Below, in pieces: positions 32,309-44,410 of a DNA stretch of 64,000 nucleotides; within the stretch, counting starts at the first letter, position 1, and the number at the start of each line of letters is the position of its first letter. The notes under the pieces are model-generated. The model ran no database searches, was not told the DNA's origin, and saw nothing but the letters and a program-made list of their open reading frames with translations. The stretch lies in NCBI GenBank assembly GCA_905220665.1, contig CAJNAR010000169.1, positions 186,001 through 250,000 on the forward strand. Direction: 5' to 3'. The position numbers were made by a program, and so were the translations under genes. Source of the DNA: Albugo candida (taxonomy: Eukaryota; Oomycota; Peronosporomycetes; Albuginales; Albuginaceae).

Positions 32309-33391
32309 ATGAAGAAGGCATTTATCCAGGGCGTAAAGGCCGATGCCGACGCGTACGTTTACAACCTGAAAACCTGTATGAGTCAAATTGCCAACACTAG
32401 TCTAAATAATGGCACACTAATTTCAGAGACGAGATTCACACAATTTCAAAAAGGTGACGAGTCAACTTTATACGGATCAGTCGGGCCTCTTATCGATCAC
32501 TTTGGATCGGAGCTACTTCATCCGTTGCTCAAAGACCCTGAACATGCTTCTGTCGAAGAAGAAGATGTCGAAAAGTTTTTATGGCATCCCTCCAGAAAAG
32601 TACTCCGACATCACGGCATCACCAGATTCGAAGGAGGGGCTTTGACACAATCCAACGTGACTTGTGGGGATTCAAATCCCATTTTAACGATGAAAACACT
32701 TGTCGGAACTTTCACGGAAGATGACATGCGAGCTTATACCGGCGTTTTTCTTCTGCTAAACTTTCCTAGCGATTCTGTGGAGATTGTTGCTGGCACTCGG
32801 GGCGATTCGAATCCCGTAAACTTTTACGTGAGTTCGGTTCCAGATAATCTGGCAAAACTGGTACACGACGCAAAGGATCAGATTCGACAATGTGTGATGA
32901 ATAGAACATTCTCTATACAAGGAGTTGTTGGTGGAGGTTGGCGGGAGTTTCATGGAACGAACGACGATGATGAAGACTCGGACGATGATGCGATCGAGCC
33001 CGCTCTTTTCGGCTATATGGAAACATTTAAGATCTATTACGTGAATAATGTGACGTCTCTTGGAACAAACCTGACTAATGGAACCAACATTCTTTCAGCA
33101 CGATCTGATTTCGCAATGCAGGATGGTAATCGAATGATCATGTCAGCTATCACTGCAGCGGCAGATTGCAAAAATCCATCTCCTTCGAAGTCGTGCTTTT
33201 TCCCGAAACATATGGAGACATTGGGATTCACGCAATTAATTCAGGCGAATGGGTCCGAGAAAGAATCACACCGAGAAGGGGCTATCTTGTATAGTGTTCT
33301 GTTCTCACTCATGGTCGTAATTGTAGCGATTACGTATCGCAACCTGAAACGCCGCACAGGATACCAATCGATTCCACCATTGTCTCGCTGA
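32309..33391 (+). CDS. Membrane-anchored glycoprotein of unknown function
   Basis: 360 residues. One hydrophobic segment near the C terminus (AILYSVLFSLMVVIVAITY, residues about 325-343) is followed by a basic tail KRRTGYQ, the pattern of a type I or tail-anchored membrane protein. The N-terminal part has about eight N-x-S/T sites and a few Cys, suggesting it faces the lumen or cell exterior. An acidic run (NDDDEDSDDDAIE) lies in the middle. No N-terminal signal peptide is visible in the called start, so either an upstream signal exon is missing or the protein is inserted in another way. I do not recognise the family. Confidence 0.6.
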   Translation: MKKAFIQGVKADADAYVYNLKTCMSQIANTSLNNGTLISETRFTQFQKGDESTLYGSVGPLIDHFGSELLHPLLKDPEHASVEEEDVEKFLWHPSRKVLRHHGITRFEGGALTQSNVTCGDSNPILTMKTLVGTFTEDDMRAYTGVFLLLNFPSDSVEIVAGTRGDSNPVNFYVSSVPDNLAKLVHDAKDQIRQCVMNRTFSIQGVVGGGWREFHGTNDDDEDSDDDAIEPALFGYMETFKIYYVNNVTSLGTNLTNGTNILSARSDFAMQDGNRMIMSAITAAADCKNPSPSKSCFFPKHMETLGFTQLIQANGSEKESHREGAILYSVLFSLMVVIVAITYRNLKRRTGYQSIPPLSR

Positions 33392-33816
33392 CTTTTGCCG
33401 ATGTCCTTGTTTGAATATGATTGAGATTTTCTACCTTGCCTAGTGATTCTATTACATGTAAAGTCACAGTGCCACCTTCGTAGCCGACTATTTTCTTGTC
33501 ACCATACTGTACACATATATCCTTTTGCAATCGATTTCAGCATCCTGATTCCATGAATGTCTTGGTACTGGGTTTGAGTGAGCTCGCTCAAGTCAAATAA
33601 CTAAGATGAGTTGCTAAGCTCACGATGTTCTTGAGCTGGAGTTTTACTTTCAGTGTTTAATCATAAAACAATGCATACAAACAATTACGAGAAAAGATAA
33701 TTTAGAAGGTACGTCCAAAGCTTTAAATCTGATAGCGGCACTTGTTTTACTCAAGATTAAATGGAGTAACTGGATAATGTTCCCATCTACATATAATTGA
33801 CGAGAGCCAGAACGAA

Positions 33817-34476
33817 CTACGACTTTGATGATTCTCCCGCATGAAAGATAAGTGAAGCACTATTGACACAGTGACGTTCATCTGTTGGGGTTGGAAATCC
33901 TTCGTTCTTGAAAACATGACCCATGTGACTAGATGGAATTTTATCAGCTCATTTTGGAAAAGCTTACGGTATCGAAATACTACCCGTTGCAATTAGCGCA
34001 AACAATCTCAATACGACGTCCATCGGGATCTGGAATTGACTACTTGCGTTGCGAAAACAATATTTATATCTTCGATAGATGAATTGGCTTACCTTGATGG
34101 CGTTTGGAACAGCATCGTAAAAAGCTGGCCACCCACAACCGGAGTCAAACTTGGTCTCTGATGTATACACCGGCATTTTGCAACCAGCGCAAAGATAGGT
34201 ACCCTCTTTATAATGCTTATTATAGGAGCCACTACCAGCAAGTTCTGTGCCCTTTAGACGAAGGACACGGTATTGTTCTGGATTAAGGCGTGTTTTCCAC
34301 TCTTGCTCTGTCCATTCTTTCACATTTTTATTCTCTGTCGACATATTTCGTACGCCTAAACGAATGTCAGATTGCTGTTCGTTGCAAAAGACTCTACAAA
34401 GGCGTTGTAATGGTTGGTTTTGTCGCCACCTGTTGCCAACAAACTGTTGGACGAACACAAACTGACCCAATTTCAT
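33817..34476 (-). CDS. msrB: Methionine-R-sulfoxide reductase B
   Basis: Three exons on the minus strand: 34476-34093, 34039-33984 (56 nt) and 33928-33817, with introns of 53 and 55 nt. Phases fit, giving 183 residues. MsrB reduces the R form of oxidised methionine. The joined protein has both zinc-binding pairs, Cys96-x-x-Cys99 (YLCAGC) and Cys142-x-x-Cys145 (VCANC), the SGCGWPAF block (Cys114) and the catalytic cysteine in ERHCVNS (Cys167). The first 44 residues before Met45 are basic and Gln/Arg-rich and may target mitochondria; Met45 would give a cytosolic form. The last two exons are too short to be found by simple ORF search. Confidence 0.92.
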
Positions 34477-35555
34477 AATAAGCGAGCTTTAAGTCGAGGC
34501 AACACTATTCAGGTCCATCCACATCAAAGTGAGAGACAAGTACAATGTCGCAATAATCAGAAATGGATGGCGAAAGTTGCTAAGAAGCACTTGTCGAAAA
34601 GATAACCCTGCTACTGCTTCGTATTCCTGCGGGTGTGCCGTCGTACTTGAAATGCGTCAACTGCTCTCATTGTAAATCGAGAGCAAAGATATCGGAGCCT
34701 CAATATGGATCAGATAGAAAACTCTTCGAAAGTTCAAATTTATGCATTGCCGCAAGTGAGCATCATGAATTTGTGCTTTCCCATCCTTCGTAAGTCTTGT
34801 TCTTACTCCAATGACTAGAAAAAACAAAAGTGTAGCTTTGATGATAAAAGGGAACCTGTTTTATGATTGTTTCGGAAGTAAACACTTATGATCTTTTGAA
34901 CATGTGCATCCGCACGGTTCACTGGTCAGCGTTAGTTTTCGGTTCAATTCCATATTCCGCTACTCTCGTATTTCTCAGATCCTTCATGCGCCAAGTAAAG
35001 GACATAGCTCGGAACACTGGGCCAGAAAGCGAAAAGTGTAACATCTAAATTGAAATAGAGATTTGATAATCAGAGATGACACCTTATTTCGTTTGACACT
35101 TTGCACCGTATTTTATCCATGTGACTTGCAACATAGCTTATTAAGACGGCCCCTAACAGTTTATCACGCAAAAACTTATTTAATATCGCTCAAGTCTTTG
35201 ATCAATTTCTTTGAGAATTGAAGTGTTATGGTAGTACAAGAGTTTCTTGGCATAGGACACACGTATAGCAAGTATTTCGCTGCATGAGCGAACGCAAGAA
35301 ATAACCATACTTACGATTATGGCCTGCGAAGAACGAGCACGTTTGAAAAGGTTCATACTGGACTTTGTGTGTAGTAGCACAGATGGAAACTTCAAGATGG
35401 TAAAGAAACCCTCAAGTCGCACCGCTCAACCCGTTTTATAATGATGTCTCTTGGTCACATAAAACTAAATATAAAAAATATTTGAAACATTATCAAGGAA
35501 CAATTGCCAGTTTATATGACGTCCGCGCAAGCTTTGCTGGAGACGGGCTTTAAAC
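34477..35555. other. Intergenic stretch, no gene seen
   Basis: Short frames only. This region separates the divergent MsrB and channel genes and should contain both promoters. The last 100 nt before the channel start are AT-rich. Confidence 0.5.
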
Positions 35556-38500
35556 ATGAAAGTATACTGCGAAAACACGCTTCCTGTCATCAGTTCGCTC
35601 CGTAAAAGCTCGCACGGTAATCGGTCGTCAGCTAGAAAGTCTTCTTTGATTGAACTGAGCAAGTCGATGTCAAACGCAACTTCGAATGCCTTGTATAGCG
35701 GTGAAGACGAAATCGGAAGCGAATCTGTCTGTGATCTACCAATTAGCAACAAAGATTGTACAAAAAAAGCTCGAGTTTGTACTTTTGTAATCGACCCTCG
35801 GAAGCAGTGGAAAGTCCGATGGGATCTATGTATTGGATTACTGGTTGTTTATAGTGCGACGTTGACTCCATATCACATTGGTTTTGCAGTCAATTTGTCA
35901 ACTTATGAGCGTTACTTAGATTATACTTTGGACAGCATATTTGCAATTGATGTTGTGCTGAATTTCTTTACGGGATACCACGATGGAGAATTATACGTTT
36001 GTAAGTTACGAAAGATATCTTGGCGCTATGTGCGCTCGTGGTTTTTGATTGATGCTGTTTCAGTTTATCCATTTGAGCTTTTTGTAGCGTTTGCATCTAG
36101 AGGAAGAGGAAAAACTTCATCATTTACATCGTTAAAATTGTTGCGAACCGCTCGTTTATCGCGATTACTAAAGATGATGCGGCTGTTACGTCTTCGACGT
36201 GCGTTTAGGACCACCCAACATGATTCAGTGAATGTATATGTACTTCAAACAGTCAAGTCGTTAATCGTGATCGTGTTCATCATTCACTTAATATCGTGCG
36301 CATGGTATATGTTTCATACGTGGGATCCAAGTGGCCATTCATGGGTTAGCAATGTTGAAACAAGAATCATGAAATATCCTTACCTTGTGAGCTTTTATTG
36401 GGTGTCAGGAACAATGATGTCTGTTGGATATGGCGATATTGTTGGCATCACAGATGCAGAGCGCATTTTCTCGATATTTGTCATGCTTCTTGGTTCTGTT
36501 TGTGTTGGTTTAATCATTGCGAATATCCAAATGTTAACGAAGAATTATAATCCTCGCGGCATTAAGATAAAGCAGAAATTGATGGAGACCAAAGAGTTTT
36601 TGATAAAGAAAAATGTACCAAGAAATCTCAGACAGAGAATTCTAAGTCAGTTTGAATACCATTGGAATCGGAGAAGTTCCTATAACGAAAACAAGATACT
36701 TGATGCGTTTCCAAAGCATATGCGATACGAATTATTGCTGGCATCCGTTAAACCTTTTGTGAGACTATTTCCTGTGTTTGGATCAACGTCTGTCGAATTT
36801 TTTGTCGCTGTGATTCCCAACTTGAAGCCAAATGTTTCGTCAACTGGTCAACTACTTGTCGAAGCTGAATGCATTTGGGAAGATGTGTACTTCATTTTGA
36901 CAGGAGAGCTTGACGTCCTCAAGAATAATACTGTTGTAAGCTCAATCGGAGGAGGCGACATTTGTGCAATCGAGTGCCTGGTCATGGAAAGAAAACGATA
37001 TTCTCATTCCTATCGAACTTCAATCAAGTGCGAAGTACTTGCGCTTTCCACTATTGTTTTAATGAAAGCAATTCAGCAATGCTCGATTGCTAATACATAC
37101 TTTCATGAAATGGGGGAAAACGCCCACACACGATATGAAGACGATGCTTCTCATCGCGATCCTCGGAACAGCGTTTCAAGAAGGAGTCTAAAGATGTATC
37201 GCAATCTTGGGCTTGATCTGCAGAATCAGCTTCTTCATAACGCTCCGAAATTGACAGAGGTAAAAAAAGGAATGAGATACGAAGACGGAATGCAACTACA
37301 TTGGGCTGTGATACGACCTAATTACAAAAGCCGGATTTTTTGGGACATTATAATGGGATTAATTGTGCTTTTCATAGCTGTCAGCATCCCTGTTCGGATT
37401 GCTTTTGATATGGAGAGTACGACGCTTTTCGCAATCGACAGAGTATCTGATTGTTTCTTCCTACTCGATATAGTGTTGAATTTTTTTACATCCTATATCG
37501 ATGATGCGGGATTAGAGATCGTTGATGCTCGTGAAATTAGATTACACTACTTACGATCATCTTTTGTACTAGACACAGTGAGTACGATACCGCTGGACTG
37601 GATCGTTGAGATTTCGACCACAAAAGGAAGTTTTCTTTCACTGAAGCTGATCCGTGCAGTCAAGTTTGTTAAGCTCATACGACTTGTACGTATCTTTAAA
37701 TTATTTAAGCTCAAGTCTCTTGTCCATTCGGATATTGGAATCAACACGGAGTTTATACAGTTGCTTAAATTGGCAGTCCCCGTGATGGCAACCGCTCATT
37801 ACGTTGGATGTTTCTGGTACTATCTGTCGGCACATCAGGATGCAGAAAAAAAGGTATGGTTCACACAAATCTACTTCCAGAACCCAGATTCGCTTTTATC
37901 GAAGTATGTTGCATCTTTATACTGGGCAATAACGACAATGGCTACGGTTGGGTATGGTGACATCTACGCCGTGACGCCCTCGGAAAGATCTTACGCGACA
38001 TTTGTTATGATTGGAGGTGCCATAATTTTTGCTTACGTGATCGGCACCGTGATTGAAATTGTGAGCCATTCTAAAACATTGATGAATAGTGAGCATGCTC
38101 ATGTGCAAAAAATGATGTCATATATCAAAGAACGGGGAGGCACAAAAGAACTTTCACGTTCTTTCCAAACTCATCTAAATTTCGTGAGCGACGAAGTGAC
38201 ATTCTACAACCAACAAAATCTTTTTGAGTCTCTTACTTGCTCACTTCGGAGTGAGCTAATTTTATTTATCAACACAAATGCGGTCTCAAGAATAAGATTT
38301 TTTGACAAGAAACCGAAATGGTTTTTGGCAATACTGCTACCCAAGATTATTCCACAATACTTTGCTGCTGGAGATGTCTTGATCAGGTTTCATAGTGTTG
38401 TGCAGGGAATATACTTCATATTAAGTGGCGTTGCCATTGCAAGGTTACCCGATGTAGATAAGAAGCCGGGCAATCCGGGTAATGGGTCTAATGACCTGAA

Positions 38501-39089
38501 CACGAGAAGACGCATGGCAAATCTGAATGTCGGCAGCAATATCAATCTTCTTGATCCTTCCGTAGTGGCCACTATGTGTGACGGGGAGTGTTTTGGGTAC
38601 AAAGAAGCGTTGATGGGAGGCACTGCTGAATATGATGTTGTTTGTTTGAAATCGATGGGAACGTACTTGCTACCTTGTGCATTTCTGGATCAATTGGCGA
38701 CAGACTTTCCATCCGTGCTAGATGAAATGAAGCCTTTTTTCATCAACTCGATCGTAAAACAACAGGCTATTGCACAACGCACGCAAAATCTAAGCATCGT
38801 GGGAATGGATGCAGATCAGCGGCAAAAGTACTTGTCACATAGTCATAACTATCGAAAAGAGGAGTATGGGACAACAGGAGACACAGCACCCAAGTCTAGA
38901 ATGCAATTTACACATAAATCAACCGCTAGAAGAAGTGACAGTCTAGTAGCTACACGCGATGGGAAAACACTTGTGAGTCACGCTACACTTTCGATTTCAG
39001 AAAGTATAGAAACGCTGGCTCTACCCGCAGACGATGAAGTGCAAAAGCTAATCGATTCGACGATTGCCAGCACTCGTATAAAGGGGTGA
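35556..39089 (+). CDS. Double-unit voltage/cyclic-nucleotide-type cation channel
   Basis: 1,177 residues, one exon. Two complete channel units lie in tandem. Unit 1 (about 85-520): S1 near 90-107, S3 with FLIDAVSVYPFE, S4 rich in Arg (KLLRTARLSRLLKMMRLLRLRR, residues 194-215), pore GYGD at 291-294, C-linker, then a cyclic-nucleotide-binding-like fold to about 510. Unit 2 (about 590-1080): S4 LIRAVKFVKLIRLVRIFKL, pore GYGD at 799-802, C-linker and a second binding fold near 935-1070 with an inserted loop. The GYGD filters indicate potassium selectivity, in the CNG/HCN/EAG superfamily. A functional channel needs four units, so two such proteins could suffice. The tail after 1090 is Ser/Thr-rich. 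The binding folds look diverged at phosphate-contact sites, so ligand binding is uncertain. Confidence 0.9.
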   Translation: MKVYCENTLPVISSLRKSSHGNRSSARKSSLIELSKSMSNATSNALYSGEDEIGSESVCDLPISNKDCTKKARVCTFVIDPRKQWKVRWDLCIGLLVVYSATLTPYHIGFAVNLSTYERYLDYTLDSIFAIDVVLNFFTGYHDGELYVCKLRKISWRYVRSWFLIDAVSVYPFELFVAFASRGRGKTSSFTSLKLLRTARLSRLLKMMRLLRLRRAFRTTQHDSVNVYVLQTVKSLIVIVFIIHLISCAWYMFHTWDPSGHSWVSNVETRIMKYPYLVSFYWVSGTMMSVGYGDIVGITDAERIFSIFVMLLGSVCVGLIIANIQMLTKNYNPRGIKIKQKLMETKEFLIKKNVPRNLRQRILSQFEYHWNRRSSYNENKILDAFPKHMRYELLLASVKPFVRLFPVFGSTSVEFFVAVIPNLKPNVSSTGQLLVEAECIWEDVYFILTGELDVLKNNTVVSSIGGGDICAIECLVMERKRYSHSYRTSIKCEVLALSTIVLMKAIQQCSIANTYFHEMGENAHTRYEDDASHRDPRNSVSRRSLKMYRNLGLDLQNQLLHNAPKLTEVKKGMRYEDGMQLHWAVIRPNYKSRIFWDIIMGLIVLFIAVSIPVRIAFDMESTTLFAIDRVSDCFFLLDIVLNFFTSYIDDAGLEIVDAREIRLHYLRSSFVLDTVSTIPLDWIVEISTTKGSFLSLKLIRAVKFVKLIRLVRIFKLFKLKSLVHSDIGINTEFIQLLKLAVPVMATAHYVGCFWYYLSAHQDAEKKVWFTQIYFQNPDSLLSKYVASLYWAITTMATVGYGDIYAVTPSERSYATFVMIGGAIIFAYVIGTVIEIVSHSKTLMNSEHAHVQKMMSYIKERGGTKELSRSFQTHLNFVSDEVTFYNQQNLFESLTCSLRSELILFINTNAVSRIRFFDKKPKWFLAILLPKIIPQYFAAGDVLIRFHSVVQGIYFILSGVAIARLPDVDKKPGNPGNGSNDLNTRRRMANLNVGSNINLLDPSVVATMCDGECFGYKEALMGGTAEYDVVCLKSMGTYLLPCAFLDQLATDFPSVLDEMKPFFINSIVKQQAIAQRTQNLSIVGMDADQRQKYLSHSHNYRKEEYGTTGDTAPKSRMQFTHKSTARRSDSLVATRDGKTLVSHATLSISESIETLALPADDEVQKLIDSTIASTRIKG

Positions 39090-39381
39090 TTAATTTTTGA
39101 CAATGCCTATTACAAATGAAGTATTTATCGGCGTTTCAAAGTCGAATTATGAAGATCTGTCGCGATTATTCCACCCACGGTGCAATTACTAGAACTCATT
39201 GACGGCTCTTTTTTGCGATAGAGGAAGTATAGCAATCAGGCGAGGACAGGTGGCGCATCATTCGTGCATTTAAATCTTACTGAAAAGTTTTACTAATGGA
39301 ACATTTGTGCCAAAGTGACACGTTCTATGTTGCTAACAAACATGGATTTGGACAGAGATCATATATTGCAGCAATACTTTT
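39090..39381. other. Convergent 3' region
   Basis: Spacer between the channel stop and the stop of the minus-strand gene at 39382. Nothing notable was seen. Confidence 0.4.
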
Positions 39382-40218
39382 TCATAAACCGCTTTGCAAA
39401 ATGCGAACGAGATCATGCTCGAACTGCTTCCCTATCTCCTTTTCAAGTTGCAGTTGATTTTCAAATTCGTCCAGCATTGTGACTATCTGACGATTTTTTC
39501 GTTTACATGCATTACCATCCATATCCATATTATCATTGTTGGTCTTGCGTACCACCTCAGTAAAATAGTTCGCTGCGGGTTCAATCACTTCGAACTTGCA
39601 ATTTATGTCAACAGAATCAAGTATATTCGTAGTGTCGACTTCGCCAAACCATGTACGCCAGCTTGCATGAGCAAGGGAGTCGAGAAAGGAACTTTTGTGC
39701 GGACTGCTTTCGAGTGCCTGTATATTACGTTTCCTGTTTTGTTTTCGCTCTAGATTATAGATTCTTGTATCCACAGCTTCCATCCGAGTGCCTGTATCAT
39801 ACCATCCAGATATTGCCTTTGAATTTACTTGAACTCTTTTGACAAAGTTTGCGGGTCCCTTGGATAAGAACCACGAATTGAGCGGAGGACAATGAGTTGG
39901 TGTCTTCTTACCACTACCACTGGATTTACTTTGCAGCCCAAAGGAGAGCCCCCATGAAGCATTGAAAACTTGTGATTTTGAATCAAGCTTCACTTTTTTT
40001 CGAGTGAAAGTGTCTTTCCGAGTTTGTTGTTTTGTGTCAGAGATAAATGGTTGTAAACCCCCTTGAGATTCAACAGGATTGATCGGGTGGTCCCCGACAT
40101 TATCTATATTTTCAATATCGTTCGCCGAAAACATATTCGACTTGTTTGATTCACTTGGTTCAGATTCACATGCCGAGTTATCTCTATTTTTCTCACAAGT
40201 GTGTTCCGGCGACATCAT
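39382..40218 (-). CDS. Unrecognised 278-residue protein
   Basis: One open frame. The N-terminal half is Ser/Asn/Lys-rich and likely disordered, with a short basic stretch (TRKKVKL) that could be nuclear targeting. The middle is better ordered (ASWRTWFGEV, NYFTEVVRK), and the end (EFENQLQLEKEIGKQFEHDLV) predicts a short coiled coil. Coding-like composition and lack of stops support a real gene. I do not recognise it; an additional upstream exon is possible. Confidence 0.55.
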   Translation of the reverse strand: MMSPEHTCEKNRDNSACESEPSESNKSNMFSANDIENIDNVGDHPINPVESQGGLQPFISDTKQQTRKDTFTRKKVKLDSKSQVFNASWGLSFGLQSKSSGSGKKTPTHCPPLNSWFLSKGPANFVKRVQVNSKAISGWYDTGTRMEAVDTRIYNLERKQNRKRNIQALESSPHKSSFLDSLAHASWRTWFGEVDTTNILDSVDINCKFEVIEPAANYFTEVVRKTNNDNMDMDGNACKRKNRQIVTMLDEFENQLQLEKEIGKQFEHDLVRILQSGL

Positions 40219-43200
40219 CCAAAGGCTTCAAGCCTTCATTTATTTATTACCTGTATCATTTTATCATGACGAGCAGGCAAAGAGACGACGCATGAAAGTC
40301 GTGTCGGGCAACTGAAACTTCCATTAGTCTGCAAAGGAATGACAATGCCAGGTAGCCATTATAGAGCTCTGTTGCGCAAAAGAGAGAAACAGTCGCTCTA
40401 GCAGCAACGGCTCGACAAAGACTTCCGACAGACCTACGATCGCCGTTTAGAATGATGGAGCATGGTGGAAAGATGGACCAATACAACAGAGGGAAACAGC
40501 AGTATACGTAAGCGATCCTGCAAGTGGAGGACTTTATTGATGCAAAGGGCTGGCAGCTACTTAGTCTTTATTTTGAGAGAACGAACAAGCGCCACATTTG
40601 AGCACAATAATGCTATCAGCTTGCTAGCATCAACGTGAATTACTGTGATTTCGGCCGATGGTACAACAATACTGTTCTACCCCTAAGCTAGAAAGAGATG
40701 GATTAATGATCGAAGGGTATGATAAAAGTGAGCGTAGTCGAGAAGTCCTTAATGCAAGTCCAATGGTACTACAATCTAACGCAGCGTACAGTCGTGTTTG
40801 CGGATGATAAAGCAGTTTCCTAACGATGACTGAGTAAAAAATCTCAATCAAGATCACTATGCTTCTATGCGTGTCCTGAGGAGATTACTTCATGGGGTCT
40901 CCTACTAATCCCGCTTGATCGAAATATCTGCTGTTAAGTTGATAGCATGGCACCGACTCGAGTACTGACTCATCGCAAAAATTCGATCAAATGTACAAGT
41001 ATTTCGAAGCAACGAAAGAGAAGGGGAGAGTACAAGCTGAGCCGAGCAGAAGGATCGACTGCAAAATCGTACAGAAATGGCTGAAACGGACTTGCTAGTG
41101 CAATGGCTTCTTACGGATGAAATACTCGTGAGTAGCTCGATTCTACCAATAGCAATTATCACACGCCACCTCTAGAAGATATAAGCAATGCTGATTTCGA
41201 TCACATGATCCATAAATCCATGAATCCATCACGACTGGACCAACCATTACTTAATAAAGTGGATGACCGGCAACTTGGCCGTTATACTTGAATTTGATCT
41301 TCAGATCCATCTCTACCTAAAGCACGACTGGGGTCTCAAACTTTTCAATCTTCACGTAGCTCATCCTCAACAACATAGCGTAATAAACCACATTTAGAAT
41401 TGGACCATACATTGATAGCACATGTATGAGCATGAAAATGGGCGTTGTGACGACGGACGAGCTGTAGCTGGACAAATGCAATCGAGTTCATTTTTTATAT
41501 TTTTTGCAGAATCAGTATGGTTTGAAGTGCACGGTTTTGGATTCTGGTGAGCTTCTTACAAGCACTTCGTAGCAATGCTGGAAACGTACAAAAGAATCAG
41601 CTATTATGGGGATTTGAATTGATCTACAAGCATCTCGCTCTTCTGTTTCGATCGCATCTATGCGAGGATAATTGTTCCCAAAACACTGCCATTTCACCTT
41701 CACAGAAAGGCTACAAGTTTCTCTTAGACTATGTCATCGTTGATCCATTAACACACTTGATCACCTTGCTCNATAAACTACCTGGATCGAGTATCACTGC
41801 GGGGTCTAAATTCTCAATAGCGCTGTAGGACCACACTATAGGAATCAATTCTAGTTTCAATACACCAAGTACTGATACGTTAGTACCTTGTACAGCGTCG
41901 GTGCATTATTTCAGTGCTTTTTCGAGCGGCAGCAGCGAAGATGATGAACTTTATATCGACTTGTCAATCTCTTGCACTTATAAGTCAATGTGCTTCAGGG
42001 GATATACAGAAGCTTCTCAAGCATCGGCCGTGGAATTTTATCAAGAATGTCCGCTTCCTTGGTGCTTTGGCACAAGTTCTTGAATTTTTATGCGAGTCTT
42101 ACATCAGGTTGTGTGGTGCTACCCAGCTCATGTAATCAGCTATGAATCAACGTGGTGTTAGCAAGCAACGGAATGTTAACCAGCAAAGAATCATCAAATA
42201 CCCGATTTGCAAGTCTCTCAACTCGGTGGCGTTGCTACCGCTCCGCGTCTGACACAAACTTGGGTAGCAGTGTGAGCACGAATGGCCCGAGAAACTGTCT
42301 CTACGACACTTTTCCGTTCTGTCTGAGACTCTTCTATACTCGCGAATAAATCTTTAAGCTTTTGCTGCATAAACTCAGTGCACGAGTCAGTGCTTCCAAG
42401 TATACGATTATAGCTGTAGGTGCTCTGATCGTCTGCAATGAAAGCAAAACCAATCCAAAGACTGGCAACTTCGACAAAAAATAGAAAGACTTGATAAACG
42501 ATTGTGAATAAAAGGCTCTAATGAAGCTTTTCTTCTTCTTGGTGGGAAAGTAATCACGAAGAACGATATTACATTTTCGTTTCATTGGCAAATCTACTGT
42601 GCTATCACAACAGCCATACCTGTATTTTTACAAATGGGTCACTTCATAAGACGAACCACTCACCAAACCACACGCATTGTGATCTAACGGCCTTGCGAAT
42701 TGACCTCATCCGGTGTTAGCTCGCTGATTTTACGTTATGTAATTTGCGCGCTGAAATTGGCTCGTGTTGTAGGGGTCCGATGGTAACGTCATCGCGCTGA
42801 TTCGAATTCGGAATGAGAGGTACGAATAAAGAAGTGTCGGATGACTTAGCCCGCACATGAAGAATGTGCTTGAAGGGCCAGAAAACATCGATGTTTTTTC
42901 ATGGATATTTGATAATGGAATTGTACGTGAATTTGCATCGTTAATACCTATCGATATCCTATCCAATTCTCAATCTCTGACATAGAAGCATGACCATGCG
43001 CTGGTTTGTACCTAATCTATCTCTCAAATATGTTTTTGCTTGTACTGGTGAGCAATCGCCAATGGAGTACAAACGACGATAGTCAAAATGACGACTCAGT
43101 TGCATGCACAACGTGATGCGATTAGAGTACATGGAAGATTTGTGTTCAGCCGACATTTAAAAGATGCGTTAGACGTCTGTCTTAAATTTCTTTGATTCCA

Positions 43201-44410
43201 GCATTAGAGACACCAAGAGAAAGAGAATAAATCGAAAAATGATTACTTTTCATGAACGATGCTGCAGCGTAATTCAGTATGCGGCGTTCAGACCACGAAA
43301 ATTTAATTTACAATATCGCCTCATTTAAGTGTTGTTGCTAGCTTCGATAGCTCAAATACTCACATGATCACTAGACAGATTGTATTGCTTTGGGTACACC
43401 GACCTTTTTTTGGTAGCACAGCCGCCCAGCAAGCAAAGATTGATGCCAAAAGAGAGCTTATCATCAAGACGCTGGCACCGATTAATCGACTAACATTGCG
43501 ACCCAGTGGATGTGGAAGCATTCATTAGCTGCACAGACGAGTTGGCACAGAGATGTTGAAGTTTAGAACTGAACATCTGCGAGCGAGAAGCACAATATAT
43601 TGATTCGCAGCTTTTTTCTACCGGCTGGGTTAGAATGGCAATTTGAAATGCGCGCAACTGGTGGGGAATTTCACGTATCGTTGTTGAGATTTTCCCATCA
43701 AATATCAATAGCCCAGCAAAAAATTTTGTCGAAACACTCGGCATAAGAACAGAGTTGATAATCCACCACCGATAGTTATAAGCTAATCATGCTGGTTCGG
43801 AATCAAATAAAGTAGACTTTTCTGTAGACCATTTATTATCGTGTCAGGAGCATTCCCGGAGAATTATCGACGTCACCACACGCACATACAGGAAAAGAAG
43901 TCCATGACATTAGTGCGTACGCGACTCTACTTGGAGAATTTGCTCACCATTTACTTCAGTCTGAATATTTGGATCAGAGCAAGTGCACACTTGCATCATC
44001 CGTTTCGATCCACTCTCATCTAAGCCAAAGATCATTAGGATACGCACGATACGAAGGTACGTGGTGGGATCGATCACCTCCGATATGAATGACACTTTGA
44101 GCGCCTTCTACCGCTCGGATTGAACTAAAGGCAGCTATAGTATACACATGACTATTTGCAAACCCACGTCTAAAGAGCACGTACACACGGTGTCTATATT
44201 GCGAACAAACAGGCAACGATATGTCACCGCAATTCGTTAGTTACGCGAAGACAGCATAAACACTGGTCGATTGAAATTTCATAGCGGAGGAGATGATATG
44301 GAACATTCAAGCCAGAGACGCTACAAGGTTCGATAGAGGCACTGATAGTGGATATGTATGGAACTTTTTTTATCTGTGAATACTCCAGACAATATGTTCA
44401 CGAGCAACTT
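40219..44410. other. 4.2-kb stretch without a recognisable gene
   Basis: Only short frames on both strands. The longest, about 90 codons at 41547-41828, spans an unresolved base (N) at 41772 and has no family resemblance. No tandem repeat, LTR or transposase motif was seen by eye. It may be decayed repeat sequence or unannotated non-coding DNA. Confidence 0.5.
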
